Below, in pieces: positions 45,250-56,344 of a DNA stretch of 64,000 nucleotides. The notes under the pieces were generated by a model. That model was given only the letters and a program-made list of their open reading frames with translations. It was not told the origin of the DNA and searched no databases. How positions within the stretch are numbered: the first letter of the stretch is position 1; each line of letters starts with the position of its first letter. The stretch is from Aquatica leii. Its lineage: Eukaryota; Arthropoda; Insecta; Coleoptera; Lampyridae. The stretch spans positions 242,944,104 through 243,008,103 of the forward strand of contig CM069432.1 in NCBI GenBank assembly GCA_035610365.1. Reading direction: 5' to 3'. The translations under genes and the position numbers were made by a program.

Positions 45250-45590
45250 TATTTCTTATTTTTCTATTATAACAAATAAATTGTATTGGTCATTCAATTT
45301 ATTCCATTTGTAAATTGTGAGCAATTCCTTTTAGGTATTTTATTAATGTTCGGTCCTGTGGATACCCGCAAACAATGTTTAAAAGTCTAGCATCACTTTC
45401 TATGTATTTTTTTCGTTTTTTAGGAAGAGCATTTCCTACAATAAATTTTTCATACTCAAAACCCGCACCGTTCTTAGGCCATCAATAAATTTCCATCCAG
45501 TAAGAATCTATTGAGAATTAAGACTCGAGGCGCCGGTAGACTGCTTCTGCAATATTATTGGTTCTTAGGCTGACCATATTTGCGGTGTAA
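45250..45590 (-). pseudogene. MULE transposase C-terminal fragment
   Basis: The minus strand reads TNNIAEAVYRRLES, then with stops WPKNGAGFEYEKFIVGNALP, KKRKKYIESDARLLNIVCGY and PQDRTLIKYLKGIAHNLQ before a stop. The pattern RTNNxxExxHRRL followed by a basic segment and YLxGIAHN is that of the C-terminus of arthropod MULE transposases associated with FLYWCH-type proteins. The DDE core is absent, presumably lost before the hAT MITE inserted. Confidence 0.55.
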
Positions 45591-45622
45591 CATCAACAAA
45601 CTATCCGGCGCTATTGGGCCGC

Positions 45623-45964
45623 CAGGGCCGGATTTAGGAGGGCAAGCGGGGCTACAGCCCCAGGGCCTCCACAAAAGAGGGGCCCCCACAATAGCGACTT
45701 CGGAAAAAAAAATTTCAAATTCAAACTAGTAAACACCAGTAAACAACTTTTCCTTTTATATTTTATTTCGCGTTTTACCTTTACCTACGGTACTTTGTTG
45801 TACAAACTTGATTACATGAAATATTAACAAAAATCGTCGATCTATATTTGTTTACTCAAATCAGGCAATCAGTAAAATTCATTTTATTTGGAAAATAATT
45901 TGGGGCTAAGGGGCCTCCACTCCTTTGTTGCCCCGAGGCCTCCAGACCTTTAAATCCGGCCCTG
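45623..45964. mobile_element. hAT-type MITE, 342 bp
   Basis: Both ends start CAGGGCCGGATTTA, followed by further GC-rich matching segments with GGGCCTCC. The flanks are GGGCCGCC on the left and GGGCGCCA on the right, which can be read as a decayed 8-bp duplication. CAGGG-type ends with 8-bp duplication are usual for hAT. No coding capacity. Confidence 0.75.
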
Positions 45965-46269
45965 GGCGCCAAATCGGTCGGCGCCGTAACAGCCGCGCCA
46001 GAACGTAGCCGGTGCCGATACGGCAGCGCCGTAATATGTCACAAAAACAGTGTTAACTCCCATAACTCCCACTTTTATTCTAATCAAAAACCACTTTTTA
46101 TACAAACCAAAAGTCAAGTTAGGTGGTCTTTAAATGTATTAGGTGGTATTATCGGAAATTATGTAAAAGGGTCCAAGTTTTATTATGGCACTGACACACA
46201 TTTCTGCAAATTTGCTTGCCTCGATTACTTGAAATTATTTCACGGAATATTCTATAAAGGATGTTGTAT

Positions 46270-46735
46270 TTGCATGATGGACTCTGGTCCCATCTATCAT
46301 CAACTTAATTCTACATTTCCACAAAAGTGGATTGGAAGAAGCGGTTCAATTGAATGACCTCCACGATCATGTGACTTATCCCAAATTGCCTTTTTTCTAT
46401 GAGGTTACGTTCAAGATGTAGTTTATCGAACACCACTTACTACAAGGAAGGATACAAAAAATAGAATTACATACATTTTACAAAATATTCAACCCAACAC
46501 ATTGAGAAACCTTAATACTTCCCAAACAACACATTGGTACAAAAAACGTCTAAATGTCCGGCTAATAGACGTTTATTTGACATAAAAACGTTTTTAAACG
46601 CGTTATTAACGTTTATTAGACGGACATTTAGACGTTTTTTGTACCAATGTGTTGTTTGGGTTCTTTTAAAGATCGATTACAGAGATGTATCAATTCTGGT
46701 GGGGCCATTTTGAATTTGGTTATTAATTATTCAAT
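46270..46735 (+). pseudogene. Tc1/mariner (IS630)-type transposase C-terminal half
   Basis: The frame reads MDSGPIYHQLNSTFPQKWIG, RSGSIE, a stop, PPRSCDLSQIAFFL, a stop, GYVQDVVYRTPLTTRKDTKN. This matches the family consensus WIGRxGPIEWPxRSPDLTPLDFFLWG. The conserved D of QQDGAP and of SPDL persist. A 140-bp foldback at 46521 interrupts it, after which SFKDRLQRCINSGGAIFEF and a stop end the protein. Confidence 0.75.
46521..46660. repeat. 140-bp foldback inserted in transposase
   Basis: The left arm CCCAAACAACACATTGGTAC and AAAAAACGTCTAAATGTCCG pairs exactly with the right arm over 40 bp, then less perfectly to the centre. It interrupts the transposase frame, which resumes directly after it, so it is a true insertion. 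Confidence 0.9.
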
Positions 46736-47300
46736 TTTGTTTTTAAGTTTCTTCGTTCTTATTAAAATTATTGTTTTCTTCTGTTAATTTTTGTACCATG
46801 TAATTTTCCTTCTTTATTATTTTTTGTTATTTGTACTAAATGTGCATTTATTTTTTTTTAGAAAGATCGTAGTAGTAGTACACAATTACGTGTTCGAAAC
46901 TTTTATAGATACCTTAAATGGTGCTAAACTTCATACCTAAAAATCATTTTGATACAAGATTTTGTCTCTCAAAAGCATGTTATTCTTTGAAGTCATAGAT
47001 TTATAAACGAAATTTTAAAATTGCTTATAATTTTGTAAAAACTAACTTAAAGTGCCTACATCCTTATATCATTGTAAAGTAGACCTCAAGAGAATTCCAA
47101 AAACGTATTAATATACAAGGTGTTTAATTTAAAAAAGTTAAGTTCTTTGTTGTCCTGATATTATGGAATACCCTGTAAAATAGACAATAATTTTAAATTG
47201 TAAAACTTTACGGACACTACAACTTTTATAAATATTTTTTTCTTTATTTTGTATAATAAGAAACATATTTTACTTTGACACACTATTGGGCCACCCTGTA

Positions 47301-50300
47301 TACAAGAACTTGTATAAAACTTGTTTTTTGGTTATGATTTATTGAATAATATTTAGAATTATTATGATTTATCAAAAAAGCAACTAGTTTTACATAGTTT
47401 ATAAGTATTTAATTTAATGTAAATGTTTTTAAATAAAGTATAAAACATAATTTCTTTTAATTTTCAACATTATTATCAAGGATCTATAAGGAAAACTAAA
47501 CACGAGTAAAGATGTTATTTAGTTGAGTTGAATCTATGTATTGTTTTAATATTATAATAATTTATTCTACGTAAATACATTTTAAAATGTATTTTTATTA
47601 GTATATACATACGTTTGATGACACAACTGAATTTAAACTGTCATTCTTTCATGAAATATAAAAACTTTAATTTGTATTTTAATTGTATTTTATAGTAAGC
47701 TGTACTTATATATAAATTGACTGAAGTTTTATAAAATTATAATAATACGAATGAGTTTATGTAACAATAGTTTACATCAAATTTAAATTTTTGTTCTGCA
47801 TAACAAAGGAATATCAAAACAACAAGGTTGTTATTAACTTTACATCACGTATTCTATTGCTATAACAAGATTATGTACGGTTAATTAATCCCGTACCCAA
47901 TACATAATATTGAAACTTTTCTAATTTTTTGATTATTTAATTAAATAAAAGCATAAAATCGATTACCTTTAACCTGTCAATAATGCAACTGCAACAAGTA
48001 AACTAAGTGTGAAGTGCATATTTATGTACTGTAATTTACAAACGTAAAATTAAAATTCTGTAGAAATAATTTTTTAATGTTATTTGTTTTTCTGTTATTG
48101 TATTTAATAAGAGTATTAACTATTTATGAATACATTAATTATAATGTGACCGGTGATGAAGTAAGATATTAAATCATTAAATATGTTGATTCAATAAGTT
48201 TCTTTTATAAGTATTTATGTAAAACATGCATAATATATACAATAGCTATATTAAGTTTTTAGTAAAGAACTAATAATAGTAAAGTGAAAATGGAAATTAT
48301 TACAAATATACAAATATGATACGTTAAAACGGTTAACATCAAATATATTATGCGGTCTTCTAATTATTAATGGAAATTAAAAGGTTCAAATAAACCAACA
48401 CAAATTAATTTATAATTTATAGCAAATAAGTATTAAGTTATAGCAGTTATACATAACTATAAAAAAATTACGAATATAAATGATAGCAAAATGTGTTCTA
48501 ATATTCTTTGTTTTTTATAAAAATTTTAAGTTGCTTGTTTGTATAATATTTTACAAGCAAATTTTAATAAACCACCTGTCTGATTTTTATTGTTTAATTT
48601 AATAATAAGAAAAAGTTCACACAAAAATGTTTAGATGTAATAAATTTAAAAAAATTAATTTTCACACTTTATGAATTTAAGAAACTGCAAATATAATGCA
48701 TTTGTGAGAATTGGTTATTGATGCCAAAACATTTCTAAAAAAATATTAGTTCATGTTTTCACACGCTTTAAAATTAATCTATAGTACGTTATCATCTAAA
48801 TACAAATTTCTTACATATGGCAGCTCAAAGATAACAAAATTACTTTTTTCAAGAGATCTGCATGTTTCTTTAAAAACGAAAGCTACACCTTGTTCAGTAA
48901 AAAATGATGTTAAGGTACTTGAAACAAATAAGGTCCATTTAAAATAAAAATATATTTTTTGTTATGAACACGGAAAATATAAGCAACCAATATGCGAGAT
49001 TGTATAATTAGAAACATTCCAAAGAAAATGACAGCAACTATTGTGGGTTAAAAATTGAAGTAAGTATTGTAACAAAATTTCCAGTAAAAACTGCAAATCG
49101 GTCTTAATAACCTAACATTCATTTAATACAGATCATAAAACATTAAATTAAAATAAGCAATTTAAATTCAGTTTCTAGGATAAAACATTTCAAAGGTAAA
49201 TTCTATAAGCTACAATTAATCGTAAATCAATCTTTGGTAAAATGTATATAAAAAATAAACGATTTAAGAACAACCAAGTCAACCATTTTTCTCTTCAATC
49301 TCGGGTTGTGGCTGGATCGTTTCATTAGTTTTGATTGGTGTTGGGAAAGAATTTTCAATTTTATCAGCCACCCTTTACGCGATTTTCATGAACCAACTGT
49401 TCCGTGTCCTTATTAATAAATTTTTACATTTCATGCTTTAAAGAAAGTTTCTAGTACCACACTGTAAGCAGGTGCACCTCTGTGGGTTTGATATCGTTAA
49501 ACGGATTGGACGCCTAGTTGCATTCCATTTTGTTTCCAACATTTGCTGCAAGCAGGTTAATTTTGTAAGAACTTTGGTCGTATAATTCGATTCGAATGAG
49601 TATCAAATGAAGATTCTGGTAACCGAAGTATGTAGATCGTGTTTTATCGCTGCAGAAACGCTCGCAGCAAGTAGACGGATGCTCGAAGTCTTTCCAGTAC
49701 ACACCGCTAAGGGAAGTGAAATCACTGTCCCACTATAATGGCAAAACTTATTGGACTAATTAAACCTCGGTGATAATGACCTCGGGGCTACGTTCAAAGG
49801 TGAATTTTGACTTCCATCAGCTGGGGATAACCTTTATAGTTTTTTATGTTATTTATTTATCTTACGCCTTCAGCTTTGTTGAATTGTATTAATCCTGCAA
49901 CTGTGTTACCTACTTATCTACATTTTTGTATAAAGTCTTTTGATTCGTTAATTATATTAAGCCTTCAGCTTTATTAAATGTATCAAGGTTTCATCTAATT
50001 TTAGTGTATTTACAATTATTAGTAATTATTTGTACTCTAAGTTGGTGATCGGTTTGGAGAATCATACAGATGTAGTAAATAGAATTATATGCTACACTAA
50101 GTAACTCCAATTCAAGATGTAGTCTTACATTACTTTTGTAAGATTTTTGAAAGTTCAAGTCTTGAATCAAATTATTGCGATTGTGCGTATTTGTTATTGC
50201 TTGATTGATTTTGTTTTTAACTGACTGAATTTTTTTTGTTGGTCGATTTTATCTGATTTCCCGAGTTTTTTTCTATTAGAAAATATACAACCAATTTTGT

Positions 50301-50399
50301 ACGTTCTCTTGTTGTCGAATTGTTTGCTCTTTGTCTCTACCTAATTTCTTTGACAGTGGGTTCATATGTACCCTTAGCGTCTCTAAAGAGTTGGACCCG
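47301..50399. other. AT-rich DNA, no supported gene
   Basis: Frames at 48753-48947 (plus) and 49514-49702 (minus) were examined. The second has six cysteines in a short region and could be an exon fragment but resembles no family I know. Nothing else recognisable. Confidence 0.4.
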
Positions 50400-50790
50400 T
50401 TTTTTTGTAATAGCATTCTCTACTATTCCCACTTACCGACATTTCAGCTAGCCGTGGTGTCGTAGTTTTTACCAATAGGACTCGATGGAAGAAAGATTGA
50501 CAACATTACTAAAAAAAAATTCGTTTTCGGTTATGTCCGAATCAGCAGGGTTGTCTAATAAATCATTGAGTATTTTGAACTTGGAATCAATCTGAACGTC
50601 CGAAACGCTATTGTTAATGTTTTTGCCATTAACTTGATCTAGTGGGTATAAACCTGTCGTTCAAAATCCTCTAATGATGTTTTCTTGTGATATATATTTT
50701 GGCCAAGCCTTGCTGGAAATTTTTTCAAAACGATGCGTGTTTAAGCAACGACTAAGATAAAATGTGTATTCCAGATGTGAGTCATATTTG
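50400..50790 (-). pseudogene. pogo-group transposase C-terminal fragment
   Basis: The minus strand reads EYTFYLSRCLNTHRFEKISS, KAWPKYISQENIIRGF, a stop, TTGLYPLDQVNGKNINNSV and a short acidic tail. AW...ENIxxGFxxTGIYPLN is the conserved end of the DDE_1 region in pogo-group transposases. The Harbinger-type end lies directly 5' of it at about 50800. The matching N-terminal half is probably the minus-strand fragment at 56340-55980. Confidence 0.6.
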
Positions 50791-50946
50791 GTCTTAGGCC
50801 GGTATTATACATCATAGTTCTATGTCATAGATCTATTAGCAACTATTTGATGATATAACTGTGATAGAAAAGTATTATGTTAAATATTTTTAAAATTTGT
50901 AGACGTTTACACTGTAATATTAATTTGATCACATTGTTGTGTCAAA

Positions 50947-51184
50947 ATGGATCAACGACAGTTTTTTGCTTTTGGTGCTTGTTTAAGTTCGTTAATTACT
51001 ATTTATTTACTGCTTAAAAAGGAACGCAAAAATAAAAAAAAAAACTAATGGTAAAACAGTATAAAAACTATTAAGAATGGATGAGAAGAGTTTTTGTTTT
51101 GTGGCGTCAAAGGGTCCAAATTGGGTTAAAAAATTACTCATTTGAAAAACAGAATAAACGTAGAAGAACGGCTAATGGTAACAC
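50947..51184 (+). pseudogene. Harbinger transposase N-terminal fragment
   Basis: MDQRQFFAFGACLSSLITIY opens at 50947 and becomes LLLKKERKNKKK before a stop. Further on, EEWMRRVFVLWRQRVQI and, in another frame, RINVEERLMVTLK correspond to the RRxWVRP...SxEERLxVTLRxLATG stretch that begins HARBI1-like transposases. The TTAA-flanked MITE interrupts the frame right after VTLK. No catalytic residues remain. Confidence 0.6.
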
Positions 51185-51188
51185 TTAA

Positions 51189-51380
51189 GTCCGGATGCAT
51201 AAAACAAAGTTAACTATGTTGTTATGTTGTTAGCTGACGCCTTGGTTAACTAAATTTTAGCTATTGGTTTAAGAATGTTGTCAGCGAAACAATTTATTTT
51301 GGACCAAACACAACGCTTAACGACATGAATACGTATTTAACTAAATCGTCAAAGTCAACAATGCTTTACGCAACCGCGGC
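51189..51380. mobile_element. 192-bp MITE flanked by TTAA
   Basis: Flanked by TTAA at 51185-51188 and 51381-51384. The ends GTCCGGATGCATAAAACAAA and, inverted, GCCGCGGTTGCGTAAAGCAT are related but diverged. TTAA flanks suggest piggyBac-type mobilisation, though the ends differ from those of the piggyBac at 2.65 kb. Confidence 0.65.
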
Positions 51381-51385
51381 TTAAA

Positions 51386-52200
51386 TCAAACTAATGAATC
51401 TTATTTTAGTTTACAGTATTACAGTACTTTGTCGCAGCTACTGTCCACTGAAACTTTTTAGACTCCATTTTGATTGAACTATTATAATATATCCTAACAA
51501 CTTGTGGAACGTTTCCTAAAATACCAAATTGCGGTAAATTTGAAGTTTAAAGAATCCCCCCATTTTTCGGTCTAAATAAAGTAGTTTTGGAAACGTAACT
51601 TCCGTTTGGGGAAAGGATTTTTTGAAAAATGGTAGTAGAGGAAGGAAGGTAAATTTTATTAGTTGGATTCCTGCTTAATGCAGGATCAACCAGAGGATTT
51701 CGCCACGCATATTAATTGTGGATTTGTTGTGTTGATGAATTTTTGTCAACCCATCGCAACTCATGTCTGTTCTTGTGACAGAACATATACTAATGCAAGA
51801 ACAATTTGGGGGTCAAATTCCACCAGCACAACAACACTAACAGCCGCTGGCAGAGTTGTGGGCGTGCCACTTTGAATTCCTCCAGGTGGTTCACCAAAAA
51901 ATCCTACTCCGAAGTCTCCGCCGTTGGCAAGACCTAACAATCTTCATCGATCACTACTCGAGACCTTGATAAGACAAGTAAAATAAATAAGTGGTCCAAA
52001 CGCATTTGTGCTGATTCTGTTGCGTCGAGGTGGTAGGCAACTTGGACATAGACTTGCTGGCGCCAAGCATAATATCTAAAAAAATCCATGCCATTCTCCA
52101 CTCGAGTCGGCCAGAGCCATACTTTTGCTGTAACAAAAGGTTTAAATGTTCTTTCTAAGAGAACATAGAATCATAGACATATGATCATATTTCAACTATT
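51386..52200. other. Remaining Harbinger interior, no clear gene
   Basis: A proline-rich minus-strand stretch (GEPPGGIQSGTPTTLPAASV near 51800-51890) could be a decayed second Harbinger gene, but no MADF motif is readable. Confidence 0.35.
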
Positions 52201-52212
52201 ATAATATTTGGT

Positions 52213-55200
52213 GTAAGGGGTGACGGCAACAGGCGATGTCAACCCAAATGACAACCTCACCTGCACGTGGTGCACCCTGCTAGATAACCAACGAGGCTCT
52301 GTCGACCGAGTGATTACCGGTATAAGTAATCCCCTCTTGTCAACCAACAGCTACGGGTGGAGGAGTTGACAAGAGTATGGGGCACTCTATTGTCCTGGGG
52401 GTGAGAAACCGCCCCCGAAGGCGGAGGAACTACGAAAAGTAGTCAACGGCATTGGAATCAGGAAGGCAACGGGAAACCACCTGATTATCATTCCCTAGTA
52501 AAATCATCATGACGAAAGTAAAGAATGAAAAGGCCCTTAGTCCCCGGCAGGTCTTAGATGACCAAAGGGTGCGAAGAATACCCGGGAGGAAACTCAAAAT
52601 AGCGACTTGGAACGCTAACAGCCTTTTCCAAGCAGGAAAACTACATAATGTAATCGCAGAGATGAACAGAATGGAGGTAAACATTCTAGGACTCAGCGAA
52701 GTTAGATGGCCAGGAAACGGAACATGTCCAGTCAACAACGGAATGATGTACTTCTCGGGATCAGACGAAAGTGACCCATATCATCGCCATGGAACAGCCA
52801 TAACAGTTGACAACACGATCAAAAACTGTGTAATATCGTTTACACCTCTGTCTAACCGTGTTATTCTCCTACAACTGAAAACTCAGATTGGAAAAGCAAA
52901 CATCATACAATTATATGCACCCACTGCGGACAAAGATGATAACGAATTAGAATCCTTTTATAGGAGGTAGACACCCTACTGAAACAAGTGAAAAACACGA
53001 GCTATGCATCGTTATGGGAGACATGAACGCCAAGATTGGGAAAGGAAGATTCGAAGATGTGGTGGGAGAGTACGGATTGGGGAGAGGAACGATAGAGGAG
53101 ACAGATTGCTCCAATTTGCACAAGAAAACGAACTGGTAATAACAAACACTCTTTTTAAATTACCTGAAAGAAGACTCTATACCTGGAAATCCCCACAAGA
53201 TTCAGGAGATCATGTAATAAGAAACCAGATCGACTACATAATGATAAAGAAACGATACCGAAATAGTATACTAGCCGCAAAAACATATCCAGGTGCTGAT
53301 ATCGGGTCTGATCATAACCCTGTGGTGGCGACGTTTTGTTTAAGACTAAAGAGAACAAAAAAGAAGACCGAGAATGAGGACAAAATCGATATCAAAAGAT
53401 TAAAGGATGACGACATAAGAGAGAAGGTGAAACATGACCTGAACAAGAATATGAAAGAAGCAGCAGGCGATATTGACATGCAAGAAAACACTGGAAACAA
53501 GTGGGAAATTATTAAACAGACAACACTAGACACCTACAGAAGAGCAACACCAAAATGCACAATGGAAGGGAGGAAAGAATGGATGACCGAGGAAATACTT
53601 AAGATGATGGAGGAAAGAAGACTTACCAAACAAATCGACCGAACAAATCGACCGAACAAAATACGGAAATATCCAGAAAACAATTAGGAAGAAAATCACC
53701 GAAGCAAAGGAGAGATGGCTCGAGGAGAAATGTGACGAAATAGAGAGATTGGATAAAAAATATGATACTTTTAATATACACAAGAGAATAAAAGAACTAA
53801 CAGGGACAGCTGGCAAGAGATCGTTCAGTCCACTAGAAGACAAAAACGGAAACATAATTATTGATGAGCATGAGAAGATTGAAAGATGGACAGAATACAT
53901 CAAACAACTCTTCGCGGACGAAGAAGATCAAAATGAAGATCAAGAAACAATGAACGTAGAAGAAGAGCTGGAAATAACGGCTGAAGAGGTTAAATATACC
54001 CTGAAGAACACTAAAAATGGTAAAACGCCAGGCCCAGACCTCCTGCCGGCTGAACTGCTGAAACTGCTCGAAGAAGAACAGATACAAACACTAACAAAGT
54101 TCTTCAACTCGATATACAGTACAGGTGCTATACCAACGGAATGGCTAAATTCGATATTCATACCAATTCCCAAAAAACCAAACACGAGAAAATGTGAAGA
54201 GCACCGAACTATATCTCTCATGAGCCACACTCTCAAGGTCTTCTTAAGGGTAATTCACAATAGGATCTACAAACGATTGGAAGAAAATATGTCTGATACA
54301 CAATTTGGATTTCGGAACGGACTCGGCACCAGAGATGCTTTTTGCCTTCAACGTACTGACACAAAGAAGCCTGGATGTCAGCAAAGAGGTATATGCTTGC
54401 TTCGTGGACTACGAGAAGGCCTTCGATAAAGTACGTCATAATAAACTTGTCGAACTATTAACAGAAAAACAGATAGATAAACGAGACCTACGAATAATCA
54501 AAACTTTATATAACAAACAAACAGCCAAGGTCAGACTAGAAGGAGAGTTTACAGAGGAAATCAACATCAAGAGAGGAGTAAGGCAAGGATGTGTCTTGTC
54601 ACCAATACTTTTTAATGTCTACTCCGAAGCAATCATCCAGGAATCCCTCACAGCAGAAACAGCTGGTATTGCAGTGAATGGAATACCCATTAACAACATC
54701 CGATACGCTGACGATACAGTGATAATCACAGACAACATCGAAGATCTTGAGAGGGTGGTCGAGAAGATTAAGGAAAAAAGTGAACAATACGGTCTAAAGA
54801 TGAACTTAAAGAAGACAAAATTCATGATCATCACCAAATTCCCGACAAGTAACAACGTACAGCTTAAAATACATAATGAAAACATCGAGAGGGTGTACCA
54901 ATATAAATACTTAGGGACTTGGATAAATTCTAAGACACACACAAGAAGTAAAAACAAGAATCGAAAAAGCAAGAAGCGTATTTTATAGAATGAAGAATTT
55001 ATTTTGTTCTAAACAACTCAACAAAGAACTAAAAATACGCATGATGAAATGTTACATATATCCGGTACTTCTCTATGGTATTGAAGCCAGTACATTGAAC
55101 AAAAACACAACAAAACGCATAGAAGCCTTCGAAATGTGGGTGTTTAGAAGAATGTTAAAAATAGCTTGGACGGAGCGAGTCACTAACGTAGAGGTACTGA

Positions 55201-55484
55201 GAAGGATGTCAACAAAAAACGAAGTGATAGACATCATCAAGACACGCAAGCTTGAATACTTTGCACATGTGATGAGAGGACAAAAATACGAATTTCTGAG
55301 GCTAACAATGCAAGGCAAGATTCAAGGTAGAAGGGGTCCAGGAAGACGCAGGATCTCATGGCTGCGTAACCTACGAGAATGGTTCAGCTGCACAACAAAC
55401 CAGCTATTTAGAGCAGCCGTAAATAAAATACAAATCGTCATGATGGTCGCCAACCTTCGGCAGAAGACGGCACGATAAGAAGAG
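52213..55484 (+). mobile_element. RTE/BovB-like LINE, near full length, 12-bp target duplication
   Basis: ATAATATTTGGT occurs at 52201-52212 and again at 55485-55496, bracketing a 3.27-kb LINE that starts GTAAGGGGTGACGGCAACAG. A structured 5' region of about 300 bp precedes the reading frame at 52509. The length, single ORF and absence of a poly(A) tail suit the RTE clade. Frameshifts make the copy inactive. Confidence 0.88.
52509..55478 (+). pseudogene. RTE-type ORF: endonuclease and reverse transcriptase
   Basis: Endonuclease (52590-53320): KLKIATWNANSLFQAGK, ILGLSEVRWPGNG, then after frame changes near 52965-53030 VMGDMNAKIGKG, and IGSDHNPVVATF. Reverse transcriptase (53960-54800): GKTPGPDLLPAELLK, IPIPKKPNTRKCEEHRTISL, QFGFRNGLGTRDA, CFVDYEKAFDKVRH, RGVRQGCVLSPILFN, IRYADDTVIITDN. 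C-terminal region: YKYLGTWI, LLYGIEASTLNKNTTKRIEA, RRMLKIAWTERVTN and RRGPGRRRISWLRNLREWF, ending 55478. Frame changes near 52965, 53680, 54330 and 54970. The catalytic residues are all still present. Confidence 0.88.
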
Positions 55485-55979
55485 ATAATATTTGGTACAT
55501 TACACTGTAATATTTTTCCTCAAAAATATTTGATAATAAATCTATGACATAAAACTATGATAATTGCCTTAGTAATGTTCAAAGGAACGATAAACGGCTT
55601 TGTCCAGCGGCTGAAGTTTATGTGTCGTGTTGGAAGGTAACTAACTAACATGTAGGAAACTATAAAGTTGTTAGTTAGATAGTAAATACTAAACCGCATA
55701 TTTAAAAAAAAGTATTTGAATTATACGCGACATAATATTCTTAGCTGTACTACGCAAGTGCAAAACTTTGTTTATATAATTACAGAAACCATCATTAAAG
55801 ACTAGTGGACAGCTGTTTTGTCCTATTTGGATTCTTCAGCACTGGAATTTTTTAGTCTCAGATTTATACATGTCACTAACTAATTAACTCATCTGCAGCT
55901 TCACTTATAGAGATATCTAAATGACAACAAACTTTATCAAAACGAGCAAAATGGTGTCTTTACCCTTGTAACGGTGCTT

Positions 55980-56340
55980 CTTCTAGCTGCCATTATCAAG
56001 TAGATTGGGCGACAAGAAACTGTATAGCCAATCTTTCCCAGCAACTCCTTTAACAGTTTCAAATTGATGACGAATGTTATTTTCAACACAAAATCTGTAA
56101 GCAGAGTGTCGAACTGATAACGGCGTTAAAGGTATTTCAATATTACAAAGTCGAACAATTATATTGGAAAGTAGTTTGTTCTTGCTCAGTAGGTCAATTC
56201 TACACCATTTTAAATAATTTTTAATAGTTCTCCTATGTATGTTTCAACGATGCACAGTTTCTCGTTGTGACAATGTGCCTTCCTTTACAGCTTCAAATGC
56301 AGGTTGTAGCTGTTCTTTAGTCTATTTGACTTGTTTTTTT
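55980..56340 (-). pseudogene. pogo-group transposase N-terminal fragment
   Basis: The minus strand reads KEQLQPAFEAVKEGTLSQRE, TVHR, a stop, NIHRRTIKNYLK, then NIIVRLCNIEIPLTPLSVRH, SAYRFCVENNIRHQFETVKG and VAGKDWLY. This is the psq-type helix-turn-helix followed by the HTH_Tnp_Tc5-like region of pogo-group transposases. The C-terminal end of a similar protein sits at 50790-50400, same strand, on the other side of the Harbinger element, so both may be halves of one copy with the DDE core lost. Confidence 0.75.
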
Positions 56341-56344
56341 TATC

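Larger units (their letters stand above)
44990..46034. mobile_element. Mutator-like (MULE) element with TTACGGCGC ends
   Basis: The left end TTACGGCGCGGCCATTTCGG matches the right end, read inward on the minus strand, TTACGGCGCTGCCGTATCGG. CG-rich words (GGCGACGAACTACTTCGG; GGCGCCGTAACAGCCGCG) fill the subterminal regions. A minus-strand C-terminal MULE transposase fragment lies inside. The expected 9-bp duplication could not be recognised. Confidence 0.7.
44775..47298 (+). mobile_element. Tc1/mariner (IS630)-type transposon with three nested insertions
   Basis: The left end CAGGGTGGGCCAATAGTGCG continues TCAAAGTAAAATAT. The right end read inward on the minus strand is CAGGGTGGCCCAATAGTGTG then TCAAAGTAAAATAT. 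TA dinucleotides flank both ends (44773-44774 and 47299-47300), the duplication made by this superfamily. The interior has a transposase remnant at 46270-46735, a Mutator-like element (44990-46034) that itself contains an hAT MITE (45623-45964), and a 140-bp foldback (46521-46660) lying within the transposase. Confidence 0.9.
50800..55567. mobile_element. Harbinger-type element carrying a MITE and a LINE
   Basis: Near 50810-50842 CATCATAGTTCTATGTCATA plus GATCTATTA is repeated, inverted, at about 55529-55562 (ATCATAGTTTTATGTCATAG ATTTATTA), so the two form terminal inverted repeats of more than 30 bp. A Harbinger transposase N-terminus lies just inside the left end. A TTAA-flanked MITE (51189-51380) and an RTE-type LINE (52213-55484) have inserted into it. 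The outermost few bases are not well matched, so the tips are approximate. Confidence 0.65.
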
